Below, in pieces: positions 41,908 to 50,479 of a stretch of 64,000 nt of DNA. This DNA is from Bacillota bacterium (GTDB taxonomy: Bacteria > Bacillota > Clostridia > Peptostreptococcales > Acidaminobacteraceae): positions 1 to 64,000 of the forward strand of contig JAOARG010000081.1 of assembly GCA_025210655.1 (NCBI GenBank), in the 5' to 3' direction. Both the position numbers and the translations under genes were made by a program. Position 1 is the stretch's first letter. Every line of letters starts with the position of its first letter. Below the pieces are notes generated by a model that searched no databases, was not told where the DNA came from, and saw only the letters and a program-made list of their open reading frames with translations.

Positions 41908-42212
41908 GCCTAGGTGCACCCTTGATGCTCGCCCAGCTGAAAATATCTTTTTGATTATTTTCAAGCCCAGTTGGAACGTATTATCATAGTTCCTCGCCCA
42001 GTCGCTTGTAAAACAAGCTCGTACGCGGATATTTCTCTAAGGAGAAATTATTCTTTGGCGTAGTTCTTAATTCGATAAAAATTTCTCTTTAGAGAAATAT
42101 CAATGTACGAGCTTGCTAAGCAAGCGACTGGGCGAGAAATTACGGTAGTACATTTCAACTGGGCGAATGAACACGGTGAATGACTGGGCGAGCACCAAAG
42201 GTGCGGCTAGGC
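41908..42212. repeat. Ladder palindrome element, CGCCCAG family (full copy)
   Basis: This fills most of the gap between convergent ribU and the small minus-strand gene. Left nodes are GCCTAG (41908), CTCGCCCAG (41928), GCCCAGTT (41965), CTCGCCCAGTCGCTTG (41993) and GCTCGTAC (42017). Each has its exact reverse complement on the right, in reverse order, at 42207, 42184, 42157, 42121 and 42105. Between nodes lie individual hairpins on each side, e.g. GGAAC-GTTCC opposite GAAAT-ATTTC, and CTTG-CAAG opposite CTTG-GCAAG. The centre has two ATTTCTC/GAGAAAT hairpins. All five paired nodes are perfect despite differing in sequence. Confidence 0.9.
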
Positions 42213-42220
42213 AATAAAAA

Positions 42221-42245
42221 AAGCGCATCCGCGCCTTTTTTTATT
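42221..42245. terminator. Bidirectional GC hairpin terminator
   Basis: An A-run, GCGC, ATCC, GCGC and a T-run, overlapping the end of the minus-strand gene and closing the ladder element on the right. Confidence 0.75.
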
Positions 42246-42537
42246 GGTTATTCATAGCTAAAAACATCATTGCCATTTCAAGTCCTTTTACAAGTTCTTC
42301 TTTTACTAATGTCATTGAAGCGTCTTCTGATCCTTCTTTTACTGTAAGTCTTGCTACGTTTTTTCCGATTTCTAGTGAAACAAAATCTTCTTTTAGCACG
42401 TTTTGGCATGATTCCTTAAGAAGTGATTTGATTTTATCTTCCTTAAGGTAGTTTTCGAATTGATTTTGAACTGAGACTAGTATTCTTTTTTCATCGTCAA
42501 ATTCGATGTATTTAATAAATTGATTTAAATTTTCCAT
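42241..42537 (-). CDS. Small conserved-looking protein, unknown function
   Basis: 98 residues, soluble, no signal peptide or membrane helix. The alternation of charged helices and a strand near SLEIGKNVARLTVKEG gives a faint resemblance to small domains found at the end of replication proteins such as DnaX tau, but this is not strong enough to name it. GGAGGATACC precedes the ATG on the minus strand, and the coding bias is normal, so the gene is real. The A+T-rich gap to the CheY gene holds its promoter. Confidence 0.6.
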   Translation of the reverse strand: MENLNQFIKYIEFDDEKRILVSVQNQFENYLKEDKIKSLLKESCQNVLKEDFVSLEIGKNVARLTVKEGSEDASMTLVKEELVKGLEMAMMFLAMNNQ

Positions 42538-42697
42538 GGTATCCTCCTAATATTTATCTTTCTTTATGCATATATATTATAAAATTTTTTGATGAAATCC
42601 TCAAGTATTAAGAGTATAAAGAGGGTAGATATTATTGTATAATGATATTATATTGTTTAAGTTACTATTGCAAGTGTATGGGAGTGAAAATTGTTAT

Positions 42698-43057
42698 ATG
42701 AGAAGAGTGTTGATATGTGATGATTCCAAGGTAATTAGAATTAAGTTGAAGCTTATACTTGAAAGCAGTGGGTATGAAGTGATTGGCGAGGCAATCAATG
42801 GTAAGGATGCAGTAAATAAGGTTATGAAAGATAAACCTGATATTATCACGATGGATATAACAATGCCAGAACTCAATGGTATTGAAGCGGTTAAGTATAT
42901 TAAAGAGTTTGATAAGGACGTAAAAATAGTGGTTATTAGTGCTCTTAGTCAAAAATCTATGATTTTGAGTGCCCTTAGCAACGGTGCAGATAATTACATA
43001 ATTAAACCTTTTGAAAAGTCCGATGTAGTAAATGTGATTAACAAATTGGGAGGCTGA
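42698..43057 (+). CDS. CheY-like single-domain response regulator (first)
   Basis: About 119 residues, only a receiver domain. It has the acidic pair in LICDDSKVIR, phosphorylation Asp in IITMDITMPELNG (about residue 54), Ser/Thr in VVISALS and Lys in YIIKPFEK. It has no output domain, so it acts by binding a partner. The frame opens at 42635, but the receiver fold begins at ATG 42698 (GGAGTG upstream at somewhat long spacing). It is followed after two bases by a second such protein and then a large kinase. Confidence 0.88.
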   Translation: MRRVLICDDSKVIRIKLKLILESSGYEVIGEAINGKDAVNKVMKDKPDIITMDITMPELNGIEAVKYIKEFDKDVKIVVISALSQKSMILSALSNGADNYIIKPFEKSDVVNVINKLGG

Positions 43058-43059
43058 TT

Positions 43060-43425
43060 ATGGCTAGGATAAGTATTGCTGATGATTCTGTAGTAATGAG
43101 AAAAACACTGAAAAGAATAATTGAAAATATGGGACATCAAGTTGTTTCTGAGGCATCTAATGGGGATGAAATTATAAAGCAATATAGGGAATTGAAGCCA
43201 GATTTGATTACTATGGATATAACAATGCCAAAAACTAATGGTATTGAGGCAGTTAGGGAACTATGCAATACATATGATGATATTGTTATAGTTATGGTTA
43301 GTGCAATAAATGAAAAAAGAAAGGTTTTTGATGCTTTGAAATACGGTGCAAAGCATTATATAATAAAACCTTTTGAGGAAGATACAGCGGTAGGAATTAT
43401 TAAGATGGTGCTTGGTGATGAATAG
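43060..43425 (+). CDS. CheY-like single-domain response regulator (second)
   Basis: 121 residues. It is a receiver domain with ISIADDSVVMRKTL, phospho-acceptor Asp in LITMDITMPKTNG (about 54), VVMVSAIN and YIIKPFEE. It is clearly related to the preceding gene, so a tandem duplication is likely. Its end overlaps the start of the kinase gene by eight bases. TopA-like DNA-binding parts are absent. With the first receiver it probably shares phosphate from the fused kinase. Confidence 0.9.
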   Translation: MARISIADDSVVMRKTLKRIIENMGHQVVSEASNGDEIIKQYRELKPDLITMDITMPKTNGIEAVRELCNTYDDIVIVMVSAINEKRKVFDALKYGAKHYIIKPFEEDTAVGIIKMVLGDE

Positions 43426-46400
43426 ACAGAAAACGGGAATAGTTGTACTAATATGCTTGATGGGCATATTAGCTCTTCTTTCCTTTAATGACTTATTTAT
43501 TGATTTTGATAAGAATATTGTTGAAGTAAGTAACTGGCACTATATTGACCAGGAATTTGTCGACCCTAAAATTATAGATAGTGATTTTGAAGGAAGGGCT
43601 ATTAAGATGCCTGGTACCTTGAAAAAGCTAACTGGAGATGGCTTTGGATATGGTACTTTTTTTACTAGTGTGTCAATTCCTGATGAGTGGATAGGAAAAA
43701 GCATTGCTATAAGGAAAGACTATATTCTTTGTGCTGATGATATTTATGTGGATGGAGAATTTTTAGAAAGTACAGGAAAGATTTCTGTATCTAAGGATAA
43801 TTATGAGGCTAGATATGATACGGTTATTTTAGCTTTTATTCCTAAAAGTAATGAAGTAACATTTGTAATACAGGCATCAAATTTCGATGACCGTGTTGGA
43901 GCTTTTAAGCCCATAAATATTGGTCCAAGTGCGGAAATATTTAAAAGGTCCCAGATTGCAACAGCTAAAGAAATGTTTTTATTTGGTGTAATTATAGTTA
44001 TGGGAATGTATCATTTAGGATTATATGTGAGAAGAAAAAATGATATGTCTAGTCTTTATTTTGGTCTTTTCTGTCTTATGATTGCAATGAGGAATGTTTT
44101 GCTAGGGGAAAGGATATTAATAAAGGTTTTGAGATTTCCTGAATGGGAGATAGTATCTAAATTTGCATATGCATCTGTTTTTCTAAGTCTTATTTTTATA
44201 TATAGATTTTGTAGCCATGTATTTCCTAAATATATAAATAGTAAATATGATAAATGGATATCATGGATTTGTTATGTTTGTATAGGAATAATAGTCTTAG
44301 CCCCTAATTATATATACGATAATACTCTTAATGTATTTTATGTACTCTTGATTTTCCTATTCTTTTACCTTTTAAGGGGCATAGTTTTAGCAGCGATAAA
44401 TAAGGAGAGGGGCGCAACATTTTTTGTTTTCACTGTATCTTTTTTATCAATGACTACAATTGTTGATGTTCTGAATCAAAGTATGATAATTAATACGGGA
44501 TCATTGGTTCCGGTAGGACTTTTTGTATTTATTTTTTCTCAGGCATATTTATTGATTATTAAATCAACAGAAGCTTTTGAAAATGTTGAAAAATACTCCT
44601 ATGAAATAAGACGAATGAATGAAGACTTGGAAGATATAGTATATAAAAGAACAAGTGATTTAAGCGATGCACTAGGGTCGCTTGAAAAGAGAAATATGTC
44701 TATAAAGAACTTGGTTGATAACTCTAATCAGGGATTCCTTTGTTTTGGTATGGATCTTTTAATTGATGAGAGTTACGGAATGAAATGTAAAGAAATATTA
44801 GGAGAAGATGGTCTTGGCAAGAATTTCTTCAAGTTAATATATAAAGATAGTAATGAAGAGATGGATTTTGCCTGTGATGTTGTTGGAAATATTTTTAAGG
44901 AAGATGATTTATCTAAATTAGATGTATATATAAGTTTGCTTGATACAGAAGTTCAGATTGATGATAAGTATGTAGATGTAAAATATAAAATTATCGATGA
45001 TATGGAAGAACAGTTTAAGATAATGGTTACTATGACAGATATATCAGAGAGGAAATTATTAGAAGCAGAAATGGCTAGTGAAAAGAACAATCTTACTATG
45101 CTTGTTAAGGCATTTATTTATAAAAATGATCTTGTTTATCTGCTTAAAGATTATAAATATTTCTGTAGGTCAGAGTATTTAAGTATCCTTAATGATAGAA
45201 GTGATTTTAATGAAAAAATAAAGGAATTATTTAGAATTATTCATACCTTTAAGGGTAATTTTGCTCAGTTTTATATGATAGGAGCAGTTGATAATTTAAG
45301 TGCATTTGAAGATATTTTGGAAGGCTATAGGCTTCATGATGTAAATGATTATGAATTGGAAATAAAGACCCTTAAAGAATTTGACATATACGGATTTATC
45401 TCAGAAGATATGCAGTACTTAATTGGAAAAGTAGGAAAGAATTATTTTGATAAAAATGACGAGTTTGTTGTTGACTACAATGAATATAAATCCCTTGAAA
45501 ACGAAATACTACAGCTTTCCTATATGCCAAATCTAGTTAAGGTAATTCCAAAACTTCAAAGATTGAAAAATCAAAATATTGGAGACTTATTTATAAGTTA
45601 TAGGGATTATATATTTGAGTTGGCAAAAAGTCTTGATAAGGAAGTTACTTTTAATTTCATTCAAGATGAACAAATATTCGTGGATACCGATAGATATGTT
45701 GAGTTTTCAAGATCTATTATAAATATATTTAAGAATATTCTTGACCATGGTATAGAGGGGCTAGATGAAAGAATAGAAAAAGGCAAGCCTCCAATTGGTA
45801 AAATCGATTTTGTAATAATAAAAAGAAGTGGAGAAATTCTTATTGAAATTATAGATGATGGTAGGGGAATAGACTATGGAGCAATTAGGAAAAAATATGA
45901 TGTATCATATTCTGATGAGGAAATTTTAGACTTAATTTTTGAAGATGATATAAGTAGCAAATCCAGTGTAAGTAGTATTTCAGGCAGAGGTGTGGGCCTT
46001 TCTGCTGTTAAGAAAGCAGTCCTTCAGCTTGGAGGATCTATAAAGGCTATATCTAATAAAGATGATGGAACTAAGTTTGAAATTAGGCTCCCTTATAGTG
46101 AAGAAGAAATGAAAATCATCGAAAATAAAGATTTCATGCAGTCTATAATCGATAGTATAAGTAAGTATTCATTAACAGAGTTCGGTATAGATAAGATTGA
46201 AGTAAATGATTATATAGCTGATGAAAATTTAAATGAGATTTCCTCGGCTGTACTAATGAGGGGATCTGTAAATGGTCTTGTTTTGATATCAGGTGGTAAA
46301 AAACTATCTAAGTTAATGCTTGATAGGTTAGGTATTGAAGAAGAGTATATAGATGAGGAAATTATAGCTGACAGTATAGGTGAATTTAGTAATATGGTTA

Positions 46401-46579
46401 TTGGAAATGTACTTAGGGATTATGAAGAGAGGGGCATGCTAATGCACCTTGGAAATCCTATTAAATTTTATGGACTAGAGCAAAAAATGTTTGTATCAAG
46501 TTATGATATAGTTGCAAAGAACATAATGATAGGTGATTCCAATGTGAAAGTAGTATTTGTAGAGAATGTCTTTAATTGA
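43418..46579 (+). CDS. 7TM sensor, CheA-like kinase with built-in CheX-like phosphatase domain
   Basis: About 1053 residues. Order of parts: N-terminal helix; extracellular beta-rich domain about 30-190; seven-helix 7TMR-DISM membrane region about 195-395; coiled coil; PAS-like domain about 445-560; Hpt-like domain with phospho-His in IIHTFKGNFAQF (about 608); histidine-kinase ATPase with N-box FKNILDHGIEG, G1 IDDGRGID and G2 SGRGVGLSAVK; and a C-terminal CheX/CheC-like domain from about 945, with the phosphatase signature DSIGEFSNMVIGN (E and N three apart). The CheW-like P5 domain of CheA is missing, so coupling to chemoreceptors is unlikely. With the two CheY proteins upstream it forms a self-contained phosphorelay. 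Confidence 0.85.
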   Translation: MNRQKTGIVVLICLMGILALLSFNDLFIDFDKNIVEVSNWHYIDQEFVDPKIIDSDFEGRAIKMPGTLKKLTGDGFGYGTFFTSVSIPDEWIGKSIAIRKDYILCADDIYVDGEFLESTGKISVSKDNYEARYDTVILAFIPKSNEVTFVIQASNFDDRVGAFKPINIGPSAEIFKRSQIATAKEMFLFGVIIVMGMYHLGLYVRRKNDMSSLYFGLFCLMIAMRNVLLGERILIKVLRFPEWEIVSKFAYASVFLSLIFIYRFCSHVFPKYINSKYDKWISWICYVCIGIIVLAPNYIYDNTLNVFYVLLIFLFFYLLRGIVLAAINKERGATFFVFTVSFLSMTTIVDVLNQSMIINTGSLVPVGLFVFIFSQAYLLIIKSTEAFENVEKYSYEIRRMNEDLEDIVYKRTSDLSDALGSLEKRNMSIKNLVDNSNQGFLCFGMDLLIDESYGMKCKEILGEDGLGKNFFKLIYKDSNEEMDFACDVVGNIFKEDDLSKLDVYISLLDTEVQIDDKYVDVKYKIIDDMEEQFKIMVTMTDISERKLLEAEMASEKNNLTMLVKAFIYKNDLVYLLKDYKYFCRSEYLSILNDRSDFNEKIKELFRIIHTFKGNFAQFYMIGAVDNLSAFEDILEGYRLHDVNDYELEIKTLKEFDIYGFISEDMQYLIGKVGKNYFDKNDEFVVDYNEYKSLENEILQLSYMPNLVKVIPKLQRLKNQNIGDLFISYRDYIFELAKSLDKEVTFNFIQDEQIFVDTDRYVEFSRSIINIFKNILDHGIEGLDERIEKGKPPIGKIDFVIIKRSGEILIEIIDDGRGIDYGAIRKKYDVSYSDEEILDLIFEDDISSKSSVSSISGRGVGLSAVKKAVLQLGGSIKAISNKDDGTKFEIRLPYSEEEMKIIENKDFMQSIIDSISKYSLTEFGIDKIEVNDYIADENLNEISSAVLMRGSVNGLVLISGGKKLSKLMLDRLGIEEEYIDEEIIADSIGEFSNMVIGNVLRDYEERGMLMHLGNPIKFYGLEQKMFVSSYDIVAKNIMIGDSNVKVVFVENVFN

Positions 46580-46596
46580 TAACTTATGGAGGAAGA

Positions 46597-47817
46597 ATGA
46601 TATACGATGTTATTATAGTAGGAATGGGTCCCAGTGGATTAATGGCTGGAGCCACGATAGATTCAAAATTTAAGGTGCTTATGATAGATAGCAATAATGG
46701 TCCAGGAAAGAAGTTGTTGATATCTGGAAAGGGACAGTGTAACTATACTAATAATGAACTTATAGAGAATTTCGAAAGCCATTACGGTAAGAATGGTAGG
46801 TTTTTGAGAAAAGCCCTAAGGGATTTCACTAATAGGGATGTTATGAATTTTTTCAGTGAAAGTGGTCTTGATTCTATAGTTAGGGATGACGGAAAAGTTT
46901 TTCCAAGTACATTTGATTCCCATGATATTTTAAATGTTCTTATGGAAAGTATAAAGAGTAAGGGTCATGATATTAAGTATAATTGTAAGCTTCTAGACTT
47001 CCATGGGGAAGGGGAGCTATATAAAGTCCTTACTGAAAAAGGTTCATTTGAGACTAAGTCTATTGTTTTTGCTGTAGGTGGAAAGTCTCAGGCTGTACTT
47101 GGATCAGATGGTAAAATAGTCGATTTGTTAAAAAATAAAGGTATTAAAATTGTTGAGCAGGAAGCTTCATTAACTCCCCTGATATTTAATAGCAGTTTGG
47201 CTAAATTGTCTGGTATAGCTTTTGACCATGTTTCCCTTAGTTGTTATAGAAATAATAAGAGAGTAGGTATATATAAGGGAAGGATGCTTATTACCCATAA
47301 GGGAATTAGCGGTCCACTTGTTATTAATAATTCCAGGGATTTTAAATCAGGTGATGAAATTGCAATCAATTTTATTTCAATGGAAAAAGGTGATTTAGAG
47401 AAATTGTTCATGAGTCAAGTTAAGGAAAATGGTAAGTGGCAATTAATAACCTTCCTAAGGAAAAATTTTGGGGAATCTTTAACAGAAAGCTTTTTAGACT
47501 ATGTGATTGAAGATATTGGTCTTAAAAGGGATATAAATATTTCAGAAATAAAGAAAGATGATAGAAAAAGCATAGTTTCTTATCTAGTAGATTTTAGGAT
47601 TAAAAATATTAGAAAAGATGGTTTTAAAATCGCCATGTCAACTAAGGGCGGGATTAGTTTGAAAGAAATAAGCCCTAAGGATTTTCAACTTAAAAAAATG
47701 AAAAATATTTATGTTATTGGAGAAATGATAGATATTGATGGAGACACAGGTGGTTTTAATATTCAAGGGGCTTTTTCCATGGGACGCTTAGTTGGTAAAA
47801 GTTTAAATAACATGTAG
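46597..47817 (+). CDS. BaiN/HI0933-family flavoprotein
   Basis: FAD-dependent oxidoreductase-like protein of about 406 residues. It has an N-terminal dinucleotide fold VIIVGMGPSGLMAG, then SGKGQCNYTN, KVFPSTFDS, the middle domain with ITHKGISGPLVINNS, AMSTKGGISLKEISPK, and the C-terminal GEMIDIDGDTGGFNIQGAFSMG. This is the hallmark set of the HI0933/YhiN group, some of whose members reduce bile-acid enones (BaiN), though most have no known substrate. The frame opens at 46576, but GGAGGAAG places the start at ATG 46597. It has no clear functional link to the kinase upstream. Confidence 0.9.
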   Translation: MIYDVIIVGMGPSGLMAGATIDSKFKVLMIDSNNGPGKKLLISGKGQCNYTNNELIENFESHYGKNGRFLRKALRDFTNRDVMNFFSESGLDSIVRDDGKVFPSTFDSHDILNVLMESIKSKGHDIKYNCKLLDFHGEGELYKVLTEKGSFETKSIVFAVGGKSQAVLGSDGKIVDLLKNKGIKIVEQEASLTPLIFNSSLAKLSGIAFDHVSLSCYRNNKRVGIYKGRMLITHKGISGPLVINNSRDFKSGDEIAINFISMEKGDLEKLFMSQVKENGKWQLITFLRKNFGESLTESFLDYVIEDIGLKRDINISEIKKDDRKSIVSYLVDFRIKNIRKDGFKIAMSTKGGISLKEISPKDFQLKKMKNIYVIGEMIDIDGDTGGFNIQGAFSMGRLVGKSLNNM

Positions 47818-47844
47818 CTTTATATCAAAAGAACTAATATTATA

Positions 47845-47905
47845 TTGACAATGAATATCATTTGTATTAATCTATTAGTATAAGATGATAATGAAAATCA
47901 TTAAA
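47845..47905 (+). promoter_or_regulatory. Promoter and Fur-like boxes of feo operon 2
   Basis: TTGACA (47845-47850), 17 bases, TAATCT (47868-47873): the same two boxes and spacing as at feo operon 1. Iron-box-like sites are GACAATGAATATCATTTGT (47847-47865) and GATAATGAAAATCATTAAA (47887-47905). The second matches 16 of 19 Fur consensus positions. Confidence 0.8.
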
Positions 47906-47936
47906 GTTGATTTTTGACATAGAAAGGACGATTTAT

Positions 47937-48161
47937 ATGCCGTTAAACATGGTTTCTAAAGGTTCGGAAGTAGTACTTAAAAACATATTCTGGGGAGAAA
48001 AGCTAAAAAGAAAGCTTCAAGACATGGGGCTTACTCCTGGTGTAAAGTTAAAGGTTGTTTCTGATAGTGGAAAGGGCCCTGTTGTTATTGATGTTAGAGG
48101 TACTAGGCTGGCATTAGGTAGAGGTATACTAAATAAAATATATGTAGATGGTGCAGCATAG
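47937..48161 (+). CDS. feoA: FeoA-like protein (copy 2)
   Basis: About 74 residues with the FeoA/SH3 pattern GSEVVLKNIFWGEKLKRKLQ, DMGLTPGVKLKV, and VIDVRGTRLALGRGI. It assists FeoB copy 2. The frame opens at 47907, but AAAGGACG before ATG 47937 decides the start. It is more canonical than copy 1, which lacks the DMGL-PG motif. It is separated from feoB by 160 bases that contain a long inverted repeat. Confidence 0.9.
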   Translation: MPLNMVSKGSEVVLKNIFWGEKLKRKLQDMGLTPGVKLKVVSDSGKGPVVIDVRGTRLALGRGILNKIYVDGAA

Positions 48162-48188
48162 ACTGCATATTTAATAGGAAATGTTATG

Positions 48189-48287
48189 ATAGTATTTAAT
48201 TTTTTCTTTTTATTTTACTTTCTGAGAAGTCTGTTGTAAGGCTTGAAAATAGAGGGTTTTGACTGAAAAGAAAAATTTAAATACTAT
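48189..48287. repeat. Long inverted repeat between feoA2 and feoB2
   Basis: ATAGTATTTAATTTTTTCTTTT (48189-48210 region) and its near-exact reverse complement at 48266-48287 form 22-base arms with one mismatch around a 55-base loop that has its own small hairpin ACTT-TCTGAG-AAGT. In RNA it would cover the stretch just before the feoB2 ribosome site. It may set the feoA to feoB expression ratio. Confidence 0.7.
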
Positions 48288-48320
48288 TTTTAGGTTTTGG
48301 CTGAATTGGAGGCATAAGCA

Positions 48321-50273
48321 ATGGGAAATATAAAAATAGCTCTTGCAGGTAATCCGAACTGTGGTAAAACTACCCTGTTTAATATATTGACAGGTGCAAA
48401 CCACTATGTTGGAAACTGGGCAGGGGTTACAGTAGAAAAAAAATCAGGTTTTTTAAACCATGAGGGAAATAAAATAGAGGTTCTGGATCTTCCAGGTATA
48501 TATAGTTTGTCCCCTTTTACAATCGAGGAGAAGGTGACAAGAAAATATATAATTGATGAAAAACCAGATGTAGTTATTAATATAGTTGATGGATGTAATT
48601 TAGAGAGAAACTTATATCTTACTACGCAAATTCTTGAGTTAAATGTACCGGTTATTCTTGCCGTAAATATGATGGATGAAGTAGAAAAACAAGGGCTTTC
48701 TCTTGATTTGGATGGTATCAGCAAAGATTTAGGTATAGCTGTAATTCCAATATCGGCATCAAAAAATCAGGGGATTGATAAACTATTAGATAATGTTGTT
48801 AGGAGTAAAGATGCCCCTACTTTTAAAATTGATTATGGGGTTTATGAAAAAAATATTACTGAAGTTATGGAAAGTTTACCGGAAAGTAGAATAGCTAATT
48901 TTGATAAGAGATGGCTTGGGATAAAAATTCTTGAGAGAGATGAAGAAATTATTGAATCTTTCCCAGGAAATGAAGATGAAAATTTGTCAGATCAGTTTAT
49001 TTCATTGAGATATGAGTATATAACAGGACTTGTAAACAAAAGGATGACTGGAAAAGAGTTCGGGCAAAAGACATTTTCAGATAAGGTTGATGAGTATTTG
49101 CTTAATAAATATATTGGTCTTCCTCTTTTCTTGGTAATTATGGCTTTTGTATTTTATATTACATTTAATGTAGGAAATGTTTTTGTAGATAAGTTGGATG
49201 GATTTTTTAGTGGTACCCTTGCTGGATTTGTAAGGGATGCGTTGACTGTAAATGATGTTGCACCATGGCTTGTAAATCTTGTTTCTGATGGTATTATTGG
49301 TGGTGTAGGTGGAGTACTTGTTTTTGTACCTAATATCGCTATTTTATTTATTGCCATATCATTCTTAGAAGACAGTGGTTATATGGCTAGGGTATCCTTC
49401 CTTATGGATTACTACATGCAAAAAGTAGGCCTTAATGGAAAGACATTTATACCAATGATACTTGGTTTTGGATGTAATGTACCAGCTATTATGGGTACTA
49501 GAACACTTGAAAATGAAAGGGATAGACTAATTGCTATACTAATCAATCCTTTTATGTCATGCGGGGCGAGATTCCCTGTCTATGTAATGTTTGCTGGAAT
49601 TTTCTTTAAGGGTTATGAAACATTAGTGGTCACATCCCTATACGTACTAGGAATAATAGTAGCACTTGTGGTAGCATATATTTTTAGAAAGACAATATTT
49701 AAGGGTGAGGGAACTCACTTTATTATGGAAATGCCTGCATATAGACTTCCAAACCTTAAGTCCCTTGCAATTCATGTTTGGGAAAGGGTAAAAGGGTATA
49801 TTGCTAAGGCGGGTACTGTAATTTTTGCAGCATCTATAATTATTTGGTTTATAACGAATTATAATATGTCAGGTATGGCGCCTATAACAGAAAGTTTTGG
49901 TGCTTCACTTGGAAAGATAATTGCACCTGTTTTTGCTCCTATGGGATTTGGTAACTGGCAATCAGCTCTATCACTTTTGTCGGGTATTTTTGCTAAGGAA
50001 ATTGTAGTAGCCAATATGGCTATTGTATTTGGATTTTCAGATCCTTCATTAGGTGGCTTTGGTCAGGTACTAATGGATAACTTTACACAGCTTTCGGCTT
50101 ATGCTTTTATGGTATTTGTATTACTTTATACACCGTGTGTAGCTACAATTGGTGTAATAAAAAGAGAAACAAATTCATGGAAGTGGACATTCTTTTCACT
50201 AGGATATCAAATAGCTGTAGCTTGGATAGTGTCATTTGCAATTTATTCAGTAGGACGTATTTTTCTAGCATAG
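48321..50273 (+). CDS. feoB: Ferrous iron transporter FeoB (copy 2)
   Basis: 650-residue Fe(II) importer. The N-terminal GTPase domain has AGNPNCGKTTLFNILTG, DLPGIYSLSPF, NMMD in place of NKxD at G4, and the segment ISASKNQG. The membrane part has FLEDSGYMARVSFLMD, GFGCNVPAIMGTRT, NPFMSCGARFPVY and FAKEIVVANMAI. The NMMD form at G4 is normal for many FeoB proteins. Its presence beside copy 1 (NKAD) suggests the two arose by different routes and not by recent duplication. GGAGG precedes the ATG, and a small Cys-rich gene follows. Confidence 0.96.
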   Translation: MGNIKIALAGNPNCGKTTLFNILTGANHYVGNWAGVTVEKKSGFLNHEGNKIEVLDLPGIYSLSPFTIEEKVTRKYIIDEKPDVVINIVDGCNLERNLYLTTQILELNVPVILAVNMMDEVEKQGLSLDLDGISKDLGIAVIPISASKNQGIDKLLDNVVRSKDAPTFKIDYGVYEKNITEVMESLPESRIANFDKRWLGIKILERDEEIIESFPGNEDENLSDQFISLRYEYITGLVNKRMTGKEFGQKTFSDKVDEYLLNKYIGLPLFLVIMAFVFYITFNVGNVFVDKLDGFFSGTLAGFVRDALTVNDVAPWLVNLVSDGIIGGVGGVLVFVPNIAILFIAISFLEDSGYMARVSFLMDYYMQKVGLNGKTFIPMILGFGCNVPAIMGTRTLENERDRLIAILINPFMSCGARFPVYVMFAGIFFKGYETLVVTSLYVLGIIVALVVAYIFRKTIFKGEGTHFIMEMPAYRLPNLKSLAIHVWERVKGYIAKAGTVIFAASIIIWFITNYNMSGMAPITESFGASLGKIIAPVFAPMGFGNWQSALSLLSGIFAKEIVVANMAIVFGFSDPSLGGFGQVLMDNFTQLSAYAFMVFVLLYTPCVATIGVIKRETNSWKWTFFSLGYQIAVAWIVSFAIYSVGRIFLA

Positions 50274-50291
50274 TATGGAAAGGATGATAAT

Positions 50292-50456
50292 ATGAATGGA
50301 ACTTTATTATCCCTGATCTTAGGAATACTAATTTTCTCTTACGGGGGATATTGGATATATAGAAGTGTTAAAGATGCTAAGAAAGGCAAATGTACAGGAT
50401 GTAGCTCATGTGAGCATTCTAAGGAATGTAGTAGTTACGTTGATGAAGAACAATAA
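50292..50456 (+). CDS. FeoB-associated Cys-rich membrane protein (copy 2)
   Basis: 54 residues. One N-terminal membrane helix (LLSLILGILIFSYGGYWIY), a lysine-rich stretch, then CTGCSSCEHSKECSSY with four Cys, ending acidic. It occupies the same position after feoB as the 47-residue protein at 40848, so both feo operons carry this accessory. It is probably a membrane-bound iron relay or regulator (inference). AAAGGATG lies before the ATG. Confidence 0.88.
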   Translation: MNGTLLSLILGILIFSYGGYWIYRSVKDAKKGKCTGCSSCEHSKECSSYVDEEQ

Positions 50457-50479
50457 TATCTAAGGCTAGTAAAATATAT

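Noticed and set aside
41880..42245. A simple two-armed inverted repeat or inverted IS remnants
   Set aside because: The two halves are complementary only at the nodes. The hairpins between nodes differ between sides, so a plain palindrome or an IS pair does not describe it.
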